Below, piece after piece: positions 8,471 through 17,920 of a DNA stretch of 64,000 nucleotides. Under the pieces are notes generated by a model. That model was not told where the DNA came from. It made no database searches and saw only the letters and a program-made list of their open reading frames with translations. Source of the stretch: Planctomycetota bacterium (GTDB taxonomy: Bacteria > Planctomycetota > Planctomycetia > Pirellulales > Lacipirellulaceae); contig JAJDED010000010.1 of assembly GCA_029259915.1 (NCBI GenBank), positions 1-64,000 of the forward strand. Reading direction: 5' to 3'. A program made the position numbers and the translations under genes. Numbering within the stretch: position 1 is the stretch's first letter; every line of letters starts with the position of its first letter.

Positions 8471-10669
8471 CTATCTGAGAAACGCTTCGTGCAGTCCGCC
8501 ATCAACAGTAATTATCTGCCCAGTCGTTTTGCTTAGTCGTTTACTTACCAGAAGAAAGTACGCTTCCGCCTGATCTGCAGGAGTGATTGGTGACTTGGTC
8601 AAAGTGCGATCCGCATAAAACTGTGCCAGCTTGTCAACGAGCGATTCGGTGGGTTCGTCGTCGCTGTAGGAAATATCATATTTTGCAAGCGAGCCAATGA
8701 CGCGGTCGCGAGGAAACATTGCCGAACCCTTTACCACGGTTGCTGGGGCGACTCCGTTGACCCGTATCAAGGGTGCCAACTCGATCGCCAGCTCGCGCAC
8801 CAGGTGGTTGGCGGCTGCTTTAGAGGTGTCATAAGCAAGACTTCCTTTCTTAGCGACAGCGGCATTGGCGCTGGTGGTAAGCACGAGATTTCCGCGCAGC
8901 CCCTGGTCTTGCCAAATCTGCCTCGCTTCGTCCGCAACAAGGTAGCTGCCCGTGACATTGACATTAAAGGTGAGCGCCCATTTTTCGTCGGGTATATGCC
9001 CGGACGTATCACTGGGAACGAAGATTCCCGCGGTCACTTCTATCGAATCGAACCCACCATAAGCCAATGCCACTTTATCGAGCATCGCGCGGATGCTAGC
9101 GCGATCCGTAATATCCGCGCCCAACCCGATCGCCAGCCCACAGCCGCTAATGCCACTACCGGCCACCCCAATACCTTGGCCCAGCTGGTCCGTGATTTCC
9201 TGGGCGGTTGCTTCGGCCGCTTCCTGGTTGAGATCGACTGTCACAATATGTGCGCCTTCTTTTACCAATCGGTGGGCTGTCTCTTTACCGATCCCCGAGC
9301 CTGCGCCAATCACTACATGAATCTGCCGAGCTAATTCTTTTTCGGGAGGCATCCGCTGCAGTTTAGCTTCTTCCAAGAGCCAGTATTCAATGTCAAACGC
9401 CTCCTGCTGTGGAAGCGAGATGTACTCGTCGATCGCTTCGGCACCGCGCATCACTTCGACCGCACAGTTATAGAACTCTGCAGTGACCCGCGACTCGCTC
9501 TTGTTCTTGCCCCAAGCGATCATGCCCAGCCCGGGGATTAGAATTACCGTAGGGTTGGGATCTCGCATGGCAGGTGAGTCTGGATGTTTACAGGCTTCGT
9601 AATAAGCCGCGTAGTCCTCGCGGTACTTGGTGAGCCCTTCGGCAAGCAGATTTCGCAACGCGTCGACGTCGCACGTCGCAGGATCCCACGCGACGTACAA
9701 TGGCTTGATCTTAGTACGCAAGAAATGATCTGGGCAACTCGTTCCTAACTCCGCTAACCGTGGTGCATCCTGCGAATTCACAAAGCGGTGAATTGCCTCA
9801 TCGTCTTGAATCGTGCCAATAAAACGCTTTTGCTGCGACACCTGGCCACGCAGCCACGGCAGAATCGCAGTGAAAGTTGCACGCCGCTCGGCTTCATCAA
9901 GTGATTGGTACTTTTGTCCCCCAAACGCGGCTGCATGACCACCGTTGGCCTCGTATTTGTCCTCGATATAAGACGCGGCCTGTTCGATCAAGGTGAGTGT
10001 GAGCTCGTAACACTCCTTGTCGTTATCGGACCAATTAATGATTCCATGCTGGCCCATGATAATGCCCTCGGCCTGCGGATGCTCTCGACATATTTTTTGC
10101 ATCTCTAACCCCAATTCGAAACCGGGGCGTAGCCAAGGGGTATGCACTACTGTGTCGCCGTAAATCTCTTGGGTCAGTTGTACGGAATGTTTCGCGGCAG
10201 CGATGGCAATCGCTGCGTTGGGGTGCATGTGGTCAACATGTTTGAATGGAATAAAAGAATGCAGAGGCGTGTCAATCGACGAAGGCCGCGGGTTGAGATT
10301 GAATGTGGTGTGGGCATACATGCCGACCATGCGGTCTTCAGCCGCCGTTTTAGGCCCACGATCAGAATCGGCTGCATAGACTTTTTGCAATCCCAACAGT
10401 TTATCTTGATACAACGAGGAAAAATTCTCTCGCTTTGCAGTCCGCAGATCACCGCCCGAACCTTTCACCCACAGTACTTCGGTCTCTTTCCCCGTCAGTG
10501 GATCTCGCTCGAGAATCTTCGCCGAGGTGTTGCCACCGCCTGTGTTGGTGATGCGTTGATCGGAGCCTAGTAGGTTCGAGCGGTAGACTAGCCGCTCGAC
10601 TGGATCGAGTGAGGAGGCCTTCGTCTCATCCCAGCAGTAGTTAACGTGCGTAAACTCCATGGTCTTCAT
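8471..10669 (-). CDS. rhaD: Bifunctional rhamnulose-1-phosphate aldolase / L-lactaldehyde dehydrogenase
   Basis: The 732-aa fusion belongs to the RhaD-aldolase/ADH family. Residues up to about 450 form a class II aldolase domain, with histidines in KHVDHMHPN and GQHGI likely binding metal. From about 460 a short-chain dehydrogenase follows: VVIGAGSGIGKETA (Rossmann loop), the Ser in TTSANAA and YDTSKAAAN (the catalytic YxxxK). The first domain splits L-rhamnulose-1-phosphate into DHAP and L-lactaldehyde; the second oxidises lactaldehyde to L-lactate. The ATG overlaps the rhaB stop by 4 bp. The fusion avoids free lactaldehyde, a toxic intermediate. Confidence 0.93.
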   Translation of the reverse strand: MKTMEFTHVNYCWDETKASSLDPVERLVYRSNLLGSDQRITNTGGGNTSAKILERDPLTGKETEVLWVKGSGGDLRTAKRENFSSLYQDKLLGLQKVYAADSDRGPKTAAEDRMVGMYAHTTFNLNPRPSSIDTPLHSFIPFKHVDHMHPNAAIAIAAAKHSVQLTQEIYGDTVVHTPWLRPGFELGLEMQKICREHPQAEGIIMGQHGIINWSDNDKECYELTLTLIEQAASYIEDKYEANGGHAAAFGGQKYQSLDEAERRATFTAILPWLRGQVSQQKRFIGTIQDDEAIHRFVNSQDAPRLAELGTSCPDHFLRTKIKPLYVAWDPATCDVDALRNLLAEGLTKYREDYAAYYEACKHPDSPAMRDPNPTVILIPGLGMIAWGKNKSESRVTAEFYNCAVEVMRGAEAIDEYISLPQQEAFDIEYWLLEEAKLQRMPPEKELARQIHVVIGAGSGIGKETAHRLVKEGAHIVTVDLNQEAAEATAQEITDQLGQGIGVAGSGISGCGLAIGLGADITDRASIRAMLDKVALAYGGFDSIEVTAGIFVPSDTSGHIPDEKWALTFNVNVTGSYLVADEARQIWQDQGLRGNLVLTTSANAAVAKKGSLAYDTSKAAANHLVRELAIELAPLIRVNGVAPATVVKGSAMFPRDRVIGSLAKYDISYSDDEPTESLVDKLAQFYADRTLTKSPITPADQAEAYFLLVSKRLSKTTGQIITVDGGLHEAFLR

Positions 10670-12144
10670 TCACTAAGCTCCAAGTTCGCAAAACGCTGGC
10701 AGGCTTGCAGCCAGTCGGCGGTTTGTTGAGGTTCGTATGTATCAATGGCGAAAGAAGTACGTACCACGTACCGTAGTTCTTCCAACGAGTCCAAGTCTCC
10801 CAACGCAATAGCCTGAATCAACAAGTTGCCTATCGCTGTTGCTTCCACAGGGCCAGCCAACACTATTCTACCAGAGGCATTCGAAGCAAACTGATTCAAT
10901 AGCTTGCTTTGACTGCCGCCACCCACAATATGCAATTTCGAGATTTTTTGCCCGGCAATCTGTTCAAGAATGTCGAGAAACTCTCCATAGAGTAGCGCCA
11001 AGCTCTCGAGGATACAGCGCGCAAATTGCCCGGGGGTTTCCGGTTCTAGCTGCCCCGTTTCACGGCAAAAGGCTGCAATCTCAGTCGGCATGTCCTGCGG
11101 TTTCAAAAACCTCGCGTCATTGGGGTTGATCAGCGACCGGAAAGGCTCGGCCTCTTCTGCCAGACGGTTGATCTCCGCATATTCAAGCTTCTGCCCCTGT
11201 TGCGCCCAGGCACGGCGAGATTCCTGCAACAGCCATAGCCCGACAATGTTTTTCAAGAATCTTGTTTTACCACCAAAGCCTGCTTCGTTGGTAAAATTGC
11301 ACTCTCGTGTGTCGTCGTTGATCAGCGGCGCAGGAAGCTCAATGCCAATCAAGGACCAGGTTCCTGAACTCAGGTACGCCCAATCTTCTCCCTCAGCAGG
11401 TACTGCAACGACAGCAGCCCCCGTGTCATGTGAGCATGAGGCAATGACTTCAACTTCAGGCAATCCTGTTTCGGCACACAGCTCTGCTTTCAGCTGCCCT
11501 AATCTAGTACCTGACGGAACAATAGGTGGAAACAGCGATTCGGGAAGCTGAAACGTGTTGATCAATTCTGCAGACCAACTACGTGTCCTTGGATTGTAGA
11601 TCTGTGTGGTGCTGGCCAGGCTGACCTCGGCTTTGCCCACACCGCAGAAAAGGTAATGAAAATAATCGGCGATCCCTAAAAACTGATCGGTGTTCGCTAC
11701 TATCTCAGGATTCTCGTCCACTTCTGCCAGCAATTGGTAAAGCGTGTTGATCGGCATGAACTGGATGCCGGTCTCATCATAAATCAACTCGTGTCCAACG
11801 TTCTCCAATGCCTTTGCGTAAGTACTCTCGGTGCGCGAATCACGGTAGTGATAAGGCATTGACAACATCGGTTTCCGATCGTTGACCAGCACGTAATCGA
11901 CTCCCCAGGAATCGACGCTCAGCCCGGCAACCGGCATGTCGCGAGCTGCCACTTTACGCAAACCGCGTTTGAGTTCTTCGAAAATACCCTGCACATTCCA
12001 GTGCAATGAGCCCCTAATTCGAACCGGATTGTTGGGAAAGCGGTGCACTTCTTCGAGCCGTAGTTTTCCGTCGCCCAGCGCGCCAAGTATCACTCGACCG
12101 CTCTCAGCCCCGAGATCACAAGAAATGTAGTACTTGTCAGCCAT
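10666..12144 (-). CDS. rhaB: Rhamnulokinase
   Basis: This is a 492-aa FGGY-family kinase. The N-terminal ATPase half starts YYISCDLGAESGRVILG and contains GLSVDSWGVDYVL. The C-terminal half has SSGTWSLIGIE and the nucleotide-site motif HIVGGGSQSKLLNQ. The length fits RhaB. It phosphorylates L-rhamnulose on O1 in the cytoplasm. It lies 14 bp after the small membrane protein gene and overlaps the aldolase gene by 4 bp, within the rhaA-led operon. Confidence 0.94.
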   Translation of the reverse strand: MADKYYISCDLGAESGRVILGALGDGKLRLEEVHRFPNNPVRIRGSLHWNVQGIFEELKRGLRKVAARDMPVAGLSVDSWGVDYVLVNDRKPMLSMPYHYRDSRTESTYAKALENVGHELIYDETGIQFMPINTLYQLLAEVDENPEIVANTDQFLGIADYFHYLFCGVGKAEVSLASTTQIYNPRTRSWSAELINTFQLPESLFPPIVPSGTRLGQLKAELCAETGLPEVEVIASCSHDTGAAVVAVPAEGEDWAYLSSGTWSLIGIELPAPLINDDTRECNFTNEAGFGGKTRFLKNIVGLWLLQESRRAWAQQGQKLEYAEINRLAEEAEPFRSLINPNDARFLKPQDMPTEIAAFCRETGQLEPETPGQFARCILESLALLYGEFLDILEQIAGQKISKLHIVGGGSQSKLLNQFASNASGRIVLAGPVEATAIGNLLIQAIALGDLDSLEELRYVVRTSFAIDTYEPQQTADWLQACQRFANLELSE

Positions 12145-12158
12145 AGCACTATTGATAT

Positions 12159-12356
12159 CTAAATCCGCACTTGATCAGAATCTGGTCCAAGCGTGCGCCC
12201 CATCCAAAGTGGCGTCACGACAAACCAAACGAGCGTGCCAGCAAGGGACAGCCATTTCAAAGTGTCCAGCGAAAGTATGCTGTTCACGTAGAGCAAGCTG
12301 GGGAGGATCGTTATTACGAGAGCTACCAAAGATAGAATTTTCAGGACAAGAATCAT
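12159..12356 (-). CDS. Small two-helix membrane protein in the rhamnose operon
   Basis: This is a 65-aa protein hidden inside a longer ORF-track entry. ATG at 12356 forms an ATGA overlap with the transporter stop and has AAGGAGG about seven bases upstream. It has two hydrophobic segments (about residues 3-25 and 33-52) separated by a short loop, then a polar tail. I do not recognise a named family. Its place between transporter and kinase, with coupled translation, suggests an accessory subunit or stabiliser of the sugar transporter, which is inference only. Confidence 0.75.
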   Translation of the reverse strand: MILVLKILSLVALVITILPSLLYVNSILSLDTLKWLSLAGTLVWFVVTPLWMGRTLGPDSDQVRI

Positions 12357-13765
12357 GCAAGTCCTCCTTTGATTTCGGAAGTCTCTGATACAGGCTGCTG
12401 CGTGACCTTGCTCATAACGACATAGAGTATTCCACAGGCGATCCAGCAGGGAATCACCAGAAAAGCCGCGAATACTCCTTGCCAGAAAATCAGGTAAAGA
12501 CCCACCGCTACGGGCAGCAACCAAGCTACAAAGACGGCTAGATTAAAATTAGTCAAGGCGCGTGCGGCATATTCATCAGCCAAACCAAACTTCTTCATCA
12601 GATGATAGTCGACGAAAACGACCGCTCCCATCGGACCGAGAATGGTGCCGTAAGTTCCGACAAAGCCGAGTAACTGAGCGGACAGATTGGGAAATGCGCC
12701 GGCAAGTGTTGCAACTGCGCCAGCCGCAAGCGTCATCGCCACCCGCGACTGCTTGGGTAGGATCCCTTGAAATGCCAGACCAGCACGATAAATGGTGGGA
12801 TTGGCAGTGGTCCAACCGGCGATGACAACGCACAAAATACCCGTCCAACCAAGGGCACCCCAAGCCAGCGCGCCTGGATTGGCGGCATGGTCTTGGCTCA
12901 GTTTGATTTGGGCAGCCAACATCAGGGCAGCGGCAATCCACGCCATGTAGTGCCCTAGAAACATACCAATCGCTGGTGCCCAGCCGGAGGATCTGTGGCG
13001 AGCAAAACGAAAGATTGAGAGGTCGGCCATGCCAAAGTGCATCGCGCCATTGCAGAGCCAAGCGAAGACCACGATCTGCCAGAAGCCGAATTCTTGTGGC
13101 CCTTCTTTTTCTTGCACAAAGGCAATGGCGTCGTTCCAAAACTTGCCTTCGGTGAGCGCGGAGAAGCTGTTCACTTCCATCTGACCCAAGGATATCAGTC
13201 CACATGCCGCAAAGATGGCAATCATCCAAGGTGCAGCGATATTGGCAACACGGGCTACCGTCTCGTAGCCTGCGGCGGCAATCACAGCCATCACAGCACC
13301 CACAACGATAACTAAGACTGTAAACGATAACTCGCCGAAGGCAAAAGTATCCGACGGTACCGAGTAGAAGATACCAAACGGGATTCCAATGGCACTGGCT
13401 GACACCGTCACCATGGCGCCCGCCAGAAAACAAAACAACAGACCGTTTACCAAGTTGTATAGCTTTACTAACGAACCGCCTGCGATACGTTCCAGTTGAT
13501 AATAAAGTGTCATTCGCTTGGCTATTGCGATGGGAACGACCAGATAGCGCCAGGTCAACACGGCTAAGGCGTTTCCGAGGAGTAAACCAAGCACTAGATC
13601 CTGTAAGCTGGCGCCAGCGCCCAGAAACAGGGGACCGATCATAAACTCGGTACCCGCTGCATGCTCTCCAGCATACATGCCCCAGAATTTACCAGGCCCT
13701 TTGAGGGCCGAGTCGGGGACCGGTTCGCGCTCAAACTCACCGCTGCCTGATTCTTTTTTTGCCAC
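12353..13765 (-). CDS. NCS1/cytosine-permease-like transporter, probable L-rhamnose uptake
   Basis: The 470-aa membrane protein has about twelve hydrophobic segments and resembles the nucleobase:cation symporter-1 (cytosine/purine permease) superfamily. Examples are GKFWGMYAGEHAAGTEFMIG near the N-terminus and a repeated GxxxG-rich helix pattern. NCS1 proteins normally carry nucleobases or hydantoins; here the gene is sandwiched between rhamnose isomerase and kinase genes, so L-rhamnose is the likeliest substrate (inference from context). It is 12 bp after rhaA. No other uptake system is in the operon. Confidence 0.75.
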   Translation of the reverse strand: MAKKESGSGEFEREPVPDSALKGPGKFWGMYAGEHAAGTEFMIGPLFLGAGASLQDLVLGLLLGNALAVLTWRYLVVPIAIAKRMTLYYQLERIAGGSLVKLYNLVNGLLFCFLAGAMVTVSASAIGIPFGIFYSVPSDTFAFGELSFTVLVIVVGAVMAVIAAAGYETVARVANIAAPWMIAIFAACGLISLGQMEVNSFSALTEGKFWNDAIAFVQEKEGPQEFGFWQIVVFAWLCNGAMHFGMADLSIFRFARHRSSGWAPAIGMFLGHYMAWIAAALMLAAQIKLSQDHAANPGALAWGALGWTGILCVVIAGWTTANPTIYRAGLAFQGILPKQSRVAMTLAAGAVATLAGAFPNLSAQLLGFVGTYGTILGPMGAVVFVDYHLMKKFGLADEYAARALTNFNLAVFVAWLLPVAVGLYLIFWQGVFAAFLVIPCWIACGILYVVMSKVTQQPVSETSEIKGGLA

Positions 13766-13777
13766 TTCGTTCCCCCC

Positions 13778-15067
13778 TTACACGGCTGCAGACACGTCTG
13801 ACCTGAGGGAAAGCACATCTTTCTCGTATTGCTTCACTTCCTTGAGCCAATTCGAACCAATCGACACACCTGATTTCAGACAGTAGTAATCCCAGACCGC
13901 CCCGAAGGGCAACGACTTTTGTTCTTCCATCAGAGCCAGCCGACTTGTGAAATCACCTGCCAACTCAAGTTGTTTCAACTGCTCTGTCGGTTCGAGAAGT
14001 GCCATCAATAGTGCTTTAATCATGTTGCGCGTACCGATGATCCAGGCGGCAACTCGATTGATACTGGCGTCGAAGAAGTCCAAGCCGATATGCACACGAT
14101 TCAGGTAATCTCCCCTGACCAGTTCTTGTGCGATGGCCAGTAGTTCATCCGTGAGTGTAACGACGTGATCGCTATCCCAGCGTACACCGCGGCTCACGTG
14201 AAGTAGTAACTCCGGTACGTAGTTCAACACAGAGGATATTTTGTCCGAGATTACTTCCGTCGGGTGAAAATGACCGGCGTCCAAACACAAAAGCTTTTGG
14301 CGTGTGATTGCATAGCCCAAATAGAACTCATGCGAACCAACGACATAGCTTTCCGATCCTATCCCAAACAATTTGCATTCCACAGCATCGAGATTTAGCT
14401 GTGGATCAATCTTTTCAGAAAAAATTGCGTCCAGCGATTCCGTTAAACGCTCGCGCGGTGCCTTACGACTTGCAGGAGTATCTTTATAGCCGTCGGGGAT
14501 CCAGAAGTTTGTGACGCAAGGATTTCCCAATGCCTGCCCCATCGCCGCGCCGATCTTTCTACAGGCAATGCCGTGATCGATCCAAAATTTACGAATGCCG
14601 ACATCGGCGTGAGAGAGTGTCAAACCATCGTCGGCTTTCTCATGAGAAAAGTACGTTGGATTAAAATCGAGACCAACCTGTTGTTGCTTTGCCCAGTCGA
14701 TCCAGCCTAGGAAATGCTCGGGACCGATTTCGTTACGCTCTACATCCTGCCCTGAAAACTCACCATAGATCGCATGTAGATTGAGTCGGTGTGTGCCTGG
14801 AATCAAGGCGTATGCTTTTTCGAGGTCAGAGCGCAGTTCATCCACCGCACGAGCTTTGCCGGGATAGTTACCAGTCACCGCCAAGCCACCTCCGAGCTCT
14901 TCGCCCGAACCCTCAAAACCACCAACATCGTCGCCTTGCCAACAGTGGAGTGAAATCGCAATCGAGGCAAGACGCTCAACCGCTGCATCTGTCTTCACGC
15001 CCAACTCGGCATATCTCTCACGGGCTAGCAGATAAGTCTGCTCAATTTTTTTGGTTGGGTCGGACAT
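13778..15067 (-). CDS. rhaA: L-rhamnose isomerase
   Basis: The 429-aa protein is close to E. coli RhaA along its length: [86 protein letters not shown] and [13 protein letters not shown]. Metal ligands are expected among the Glu/Asp/His of these blocks. It interconverts L-rhamnose and L-rhamnulose. The ORF track starts at 15154; I use ATG 15067 ([10 protein letters not shown]) because the extra residues do not fit the family and would overlap the promoter. It is first gene of the operon, divergent from araC. Confidence 0.95.
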   Translation of the reverse strand: MSDPTKKIEQTYLLARERYAELGVKTDAAVERLASIAISLHCWQGDDVGGFEGSGEELGGGLAVTGNYPGKARAVDELRSDLEKAYALIPGTHRLNLHAIYGEFSGQDVERNEIGPEHFLGWIDWAKQQQVGLDFNPTYFSHEKADDGLTLSHADVGIRKFWIDHGIACRKIGAAMGQALGNPCVTNFWIPDGYKDTPASRKAPRERLTESLDAIFSEKIDPQLNLDAVECKLFGIGSESYVVGSHEFYLGYAITRQKLLCLDAGHFHPTEVISDKISSVLNYVPELLLHVSRGVRWDSDHVVTLTDELLAIAQELVRGDYLNRVHIGLDFFDASINRVAAWIIGTRNMIKALLMALLEPTEQLKQLELAGDFTSRLALMEEQKSLPFGAVWDYYCLKSGVSIGSNWLKEVKQYEKDVLSLRSDVSAAV

Positions 15068-15119
15068 GGCTCGAAGCCTGGGGGCCAAGAAAAGACATTT
15101 GAAAGACAAGATGCGAGTC

Positions 15120-15147
15120 ATTCTAGCACTGCTAAAGCTGCAATACC
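15120..15147 (-). promoter_or_regulatory. Predicted rhaA operon promoter
   Basis: On the minus strand, a good -10 TAGAAT (15125-15120) follows a poor -35 GGTATT (15147-15142) at 16 bp. A weak -35 directly beside an inverted repeat is the normal layout for an AraC-activated promoter. The start site would lie near 15113, leaving a leader of about 45 bases before rhaA. Confidence 0.45.
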
Positions 15148-15181
15148 TTGACAATTGTGCCGTTAACTAGCACAATATTGC
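15140..15181. promoter_or_regulatory. Nested inverted repeat, likely AraC-type operator
   Basis: An inner perfect repeat ATTGTGC-N9-GCACAAT (15154-15176) is enclosed by an outer one, GCAATA (15140-15145) and TATTGC (15176-15181). It sits in the 172-bp gap between rhaA and the divergent regulator gene and abuts the rhaA -35 element. It is a candidate binding site for the adjacent AraC protein. Confidence 0.5.
15148..15176 (+). promoter_or_regulatory. Predicted promoter of the AraC regulator gene
   Basis: On the plus strand, TTGACA (15148-15153) is followed after 17 bp by CACAAT (15171-15176), a fair sigma-70 pair. It lies inside the inverted repeat, so binding there could repress the regulator while activating rhaA. 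The predicted leader to 15240 is about 57 bases. Confidence 0.4.
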
Positions 15182-15239
15182 CAATAGCACCTTACTGGTC
15201 GCTTAGGGCTTTCTTCGAGATTACCCACTTATAAGATGT

Positions 15240-16115
15240 ATGCCGTCCATGGTCCGAATTCTCAAAAAAGACGATTGGTTCCACCCGGACGGCTTCCCCA
15301 TTGCAGTGGAGCGACGCGACCCGCAAGAGCCTTTCGGACTGCACGCTCATGAGTTCTCGGAACTCGTCATTATCACCGGTGGTCGAGGACTGCACGTAAC
15401 TGGTCAGGATTCCTGGCAACTTGGCACGGGTGACGTGTTTGTGATCGGCGGCTCGCGTCCGCACGATTACCTCAACATGGAAAACTTAAGGCTGATTAAT
15501 GTGTTGTTCGATCAGGAGGATCTTTCTATCGAATTGATGGATCTGCCATCGCTTGCTGGTTATCACGCACTTTTCCATCTGGAACCTGCTTGGCGCAAGC
15601 GTCATGATTTCAAAAGCCGGTTGCGACTAACTCCCACAGATATGAAAATCTCTGTTGGGCTCGTTGACGAGTTGGATGGAGAGTTGAACAAGCGCAACGC
15701 CGGCTTCGGTTTTCTGGCAACGGCTATTTTCATGCAGATCGTGGGCTTCTTGTCTCGCTGCTATGGTCGTTCGAGAAACACGGACTCCCGCGCACTACTG
15801 CGCATTGCACGGACCATCACGCATTTAGAATCCCACTATGCCGATGCGATAAACCTCGATGAATTGGTCGACATGTCTCAGATGTCTAAACGCAGTTTCC
15901 TGCGCGCCTTTGAAGCGGCCATGGGGTACACGCCGATTGCTTATGTGATTCAGCTACGCATTGCGCGCGCTGCCAAGCTGCTGTGCCAAACAGATGATAA
16001 CGTTACAAATATCGCCTATTCCGTCGGATTCAACGATAGCAACTACTTTTCCAGACAGTTCCGCAAGCACTTCGGAATTACTCCCCGCGCCTACCGACAA
16101 CACCATCTCAAGTAG
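15240..16115 (+). CDS. AraC-family regulator of the rhamnose operon
   Basis: The 291-aa protein has an N-terminal cupin sensor (about residues 15-110: [39 protein letters not shown]) and a C-terminal pair of helix-turn-helix motifs (about 190-291). The second contains [32 protein letters not shown], the classic AraC/XylS signature. The layout and size match RhaR/RhaS. It probably senses L-rhamnose and activates the divergent operon through the repeat at 15140-15181. The start is either ATG 15240 or ATG 15249; ribosome site evidence is weak for both. Confidence 0.88.
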   Translation: MPSMVRILKKDDWFHPDGFPIAVERRDPQEPFGLHAHEFSELVIITGGRGLHVTGQDSWQLGTGDVFVIGGSRPHDYLNMENLRLINVLFDQEDLSIELMDLPSLAGYHALFHLEPAWRKRHDFKSRLRLTPTDMKISVGLVDELDGELNKRNAGFGFLATAIFMQIVGFLSRCYGRSRNTDSRALLRIARTITHLESHYADAINLDELVDMSQMSKRSFLRAFEAAMGYTPIAYVIQLRIARAAKLLCQTDDNVTNIAYSVGFNDSNYFSRQFRKHFGITPRAYRQHHLK

Positions 16116-16129
16116 CATCCATGCTACTT
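16110..16129 (+). other. Palindrome across the araC-family stop codon
   Basis: A perfect 9-bp inverted repeat, AAGTAGCAT-CC-ATGCTACTT, includes the TAG stop of the regulator. It could fold as a compact hairpin at the 3' end of the message. A run of A rather than T follows on the plus strand, so it is not a standard intrinsic terminator. Confidence 0.4.
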
Positions 16130-16142
16130 AAAAAGCAAGTCG

Positions 16143-16286
16143 TTAAAATGCGTTTCGCAGACTCGGTCGGTGCCGGGTGTAGAGGATCAATGCTTTGGGC
16201 CTGCCATTGGCGCCATACTCATTGTGGTTTTGGGTCATCAGGCCGAGTGGGTTCGATTCTCTATAAGATTCAATAGGGTAGGTCAT
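16143..16286 (-). CDS. Possible 47-aa protein or gene fragment
   Basis: ATG at 16286 has AGGAG eight bases upstream and opens a 47-codon frame (MTYPIESYRESNPLGLM...; stop at 16143). It is below the ORF-track length cut-off. The product has no hydrophobic segment and ends in a basic stretch. I do not recognise it. It could be a real small protein or the 5' end of a gene cut off by rearrangement. Confidence 0.35.
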   Translation of the reverse strand: MTYPIESYRESNPLGLMTQNHNEYGANGRPKALILYTRHRPSLRNAF

Positions 16287-16615
16287 GCGTGGGTCTCCTA
16301 TTTCTGCGTGAAACAGACAATCTAGAGACCGACGTGGACCTTCCCTTCAAGGCAGGCACCAGCTATTTTCATGAAAAAGGGTGCGGCCTTACGCTGATAC
16401 TCTTTGAGGTGTTATGCTTCGGCTGAGGAACTGCTAAAGGATATTGGCTTCCTCAACAGTCTGGTCACAATCATCTTAAGCCCATACTCTTACTTGCATA
16501 CAAAGCAAGTGGCGCGGCAACAAAAGCTTTTTTGCATGTGGCTTCCATGGTCTTCACTCTGGGAGTCGCATATTCTCGACATCCACATCCGTTGACTCCG
16601 GGGAGCAAGTATCAA
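16287..16615. other. Intergenic region upstream of the amino-sugar cluster
   Basis: About 330 bp with no supported gene. It should carry the promoter for the plus-strand cluster starting at 16616. A GGGAG ribosome site lies just before that ATG. The short plus-strand frames here have neither start signals nor recognisable sequence. Confidence 0.4.
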
Positions 16616-17896
16616 ATGTCTGAATCTGATCCAATACAAACTGATATCTCTCGTCGTCGATTTTTTGAGACGGCTGGTGCTACATCTTTGTGTCTAGGAT
16701 GGTCCGCCGCGAGTTATGCTCGATTTGTTGGGGCCAACGACCGAATCCGGGTCGGCTTCATTGGCGCTGGCGGTATGGCAAAAAAACACATGCAGACTTA
16801 CCTCGATTTGAAAGAGGGGAATAACCTCGAAGCGGTAGCCGTGGCAGATTGTTGGAAAACTCGTGCTGAGGAGGGCGCCAACCTAACAGGCGCCCTATAT
16901 GCACTCACCGACTATCGAAAATTGCTTGATCGGGCTGAGATCGATTACGTGACGATTGCCACGCCGGAACATCAGCACGCACAGATGACGCTTGACGCGC
17001 TTGATGCAGGCAAAGCTGTTTACTGTGAAAAACCTCTCACACACACAATTCCTGAAGCATTGACCGTGATGAAAAAGCAGAGGGAGACCAAGTTGCCGGT
17101 GCAGGTTGGCGTGCAGGGAATGTCAGATGATAGTTACAGTTCAGCGCGCCAAGCGATCAAAGAGGGAGTCCTGGGAAGGGTCGTCCAGGCACAGATTGAA
17201 TATGTCCGTCGCCCGGGAAAACAAGGACCGTTTGGCGTGCCGGATCTGAAGGACGACATGCCCAAGCCAGATGACCTCGATTGGAATGCCTGGCTCGGCA
17301 GCGCGCCTTACACAGACTGGAACCCGCACCACTATTTTGAGTGGCGGAATTTCTCAATGTACTCAGGAGGCATTGCCACCGATCTGTTCGTCCACCGCAT
17401 TACTCGAATAATAAAAGCCCTCGATCTGACGTATCCTCGACGCGTGGTCGGCATGGGGGGAATCTGGCAATGGCCGAAAAACCGAGATCTTCCCGATAAC
17501 TTCGAGATGATTTGTGAATACCCGCAAGGATTAACCGTATATGTGCTCGGAACCCAGAGCAACCGAGTTGGTATCGACCATCTCATTCGAGGCTACAGAG
17601 GCACGCTTTATTTTACTGAAGAAGGATGGGTGGCAAAAGACAAAGATGGCAAAGTGCTTGCCCAGCACGAGAAGACCGGGGCAGAAGATACAGATCTCCA
17701 CCATGCCAATTTGCATAATCACATGCGTAATGGGGAACCGCTCAACTGCCCGATCGAGCTAGGTGCAGCAGGAGTCGCGGCGGTAGTGATGGCCAACGAG
17801 TCCTGGCGCACCGGACAAATGCTGGGGTGGGACGATCATACTCAGGCCGTGGTGCCCTGTCATACGATTGAGCACGATCCTTACCCTGCGCGCTAA
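16616..17896 (+). CDS. Gfo/Idh/MocA oxidoreductase with Tat signal
   Basis: The 426-aa protein starts with a twin-arginine signal (SRRRFFETAGATSLCLGW). The NAD(P)-binding motif VGFIGAGGMA follows at about residue 45, and the family catalytic block YCEKPL at about 145. The C-terminal half is the substrate-binding alpha/beta domain. Tat-exported members are expanded in planctomycetes and some act as sugar oxidoreductases or glycosidases with tightly bound cofactor. ATG 16616 (GGGAG upstream) is preferred over the track start 16532, whose extra N-terminus would bury the Tat signal. It is first gene of the presumed amino-sugar cluster. Confidence 0.87.
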   Translation: MSESDPIQTDISRRRFFETAGATSLCLGWSAASYARFVGANDRIRVGFIGAGGMAKKHMQTYLDLKEGNNLEAVAVADCWKTRAEEGANLTGALYALTDYRKLLDRAEIDYVTIATPEHQHAQMTLDALDAGKAVYCEKPLTHTIPEALTVMKKQRETKLPVQVGVQGMSDDSYSSARQAIKEGVLGRVVQAQIEYVRRPGKQGPFGVPDLKDDMPKPDDLDWNAWLGSAPYTDWNPHHYFEWRNFSMYSGGIATDLFVHRITRIIKALDLTYPRRVVGMGGIWQWPKNRDLPDNFEMICEYPQGLTVYVLGTQSNRVGIDHLIRGYRGTLYFTEEGWVAKDKDGKVLAQHEKTGAEDTDLHHANLHNHMRNGEPLNCPIELGAAGVAAVVMANESWRTGQMLGWDDHTQAVVPCHTIEHDPYPAR

Positions 17897-17920
17897 CCTG
17901 CCGATTGCTGAAGAAAGTGA

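Noticed and set aside
12576-13433. 285-aa minus-strand ORF inside the transporter gene
   Set aside because: It is a shadow in another frame of the permease-like gene; rich in Cys/Arg/His with no domain, as expected for an out-of-frame read of membrane-protein codons.
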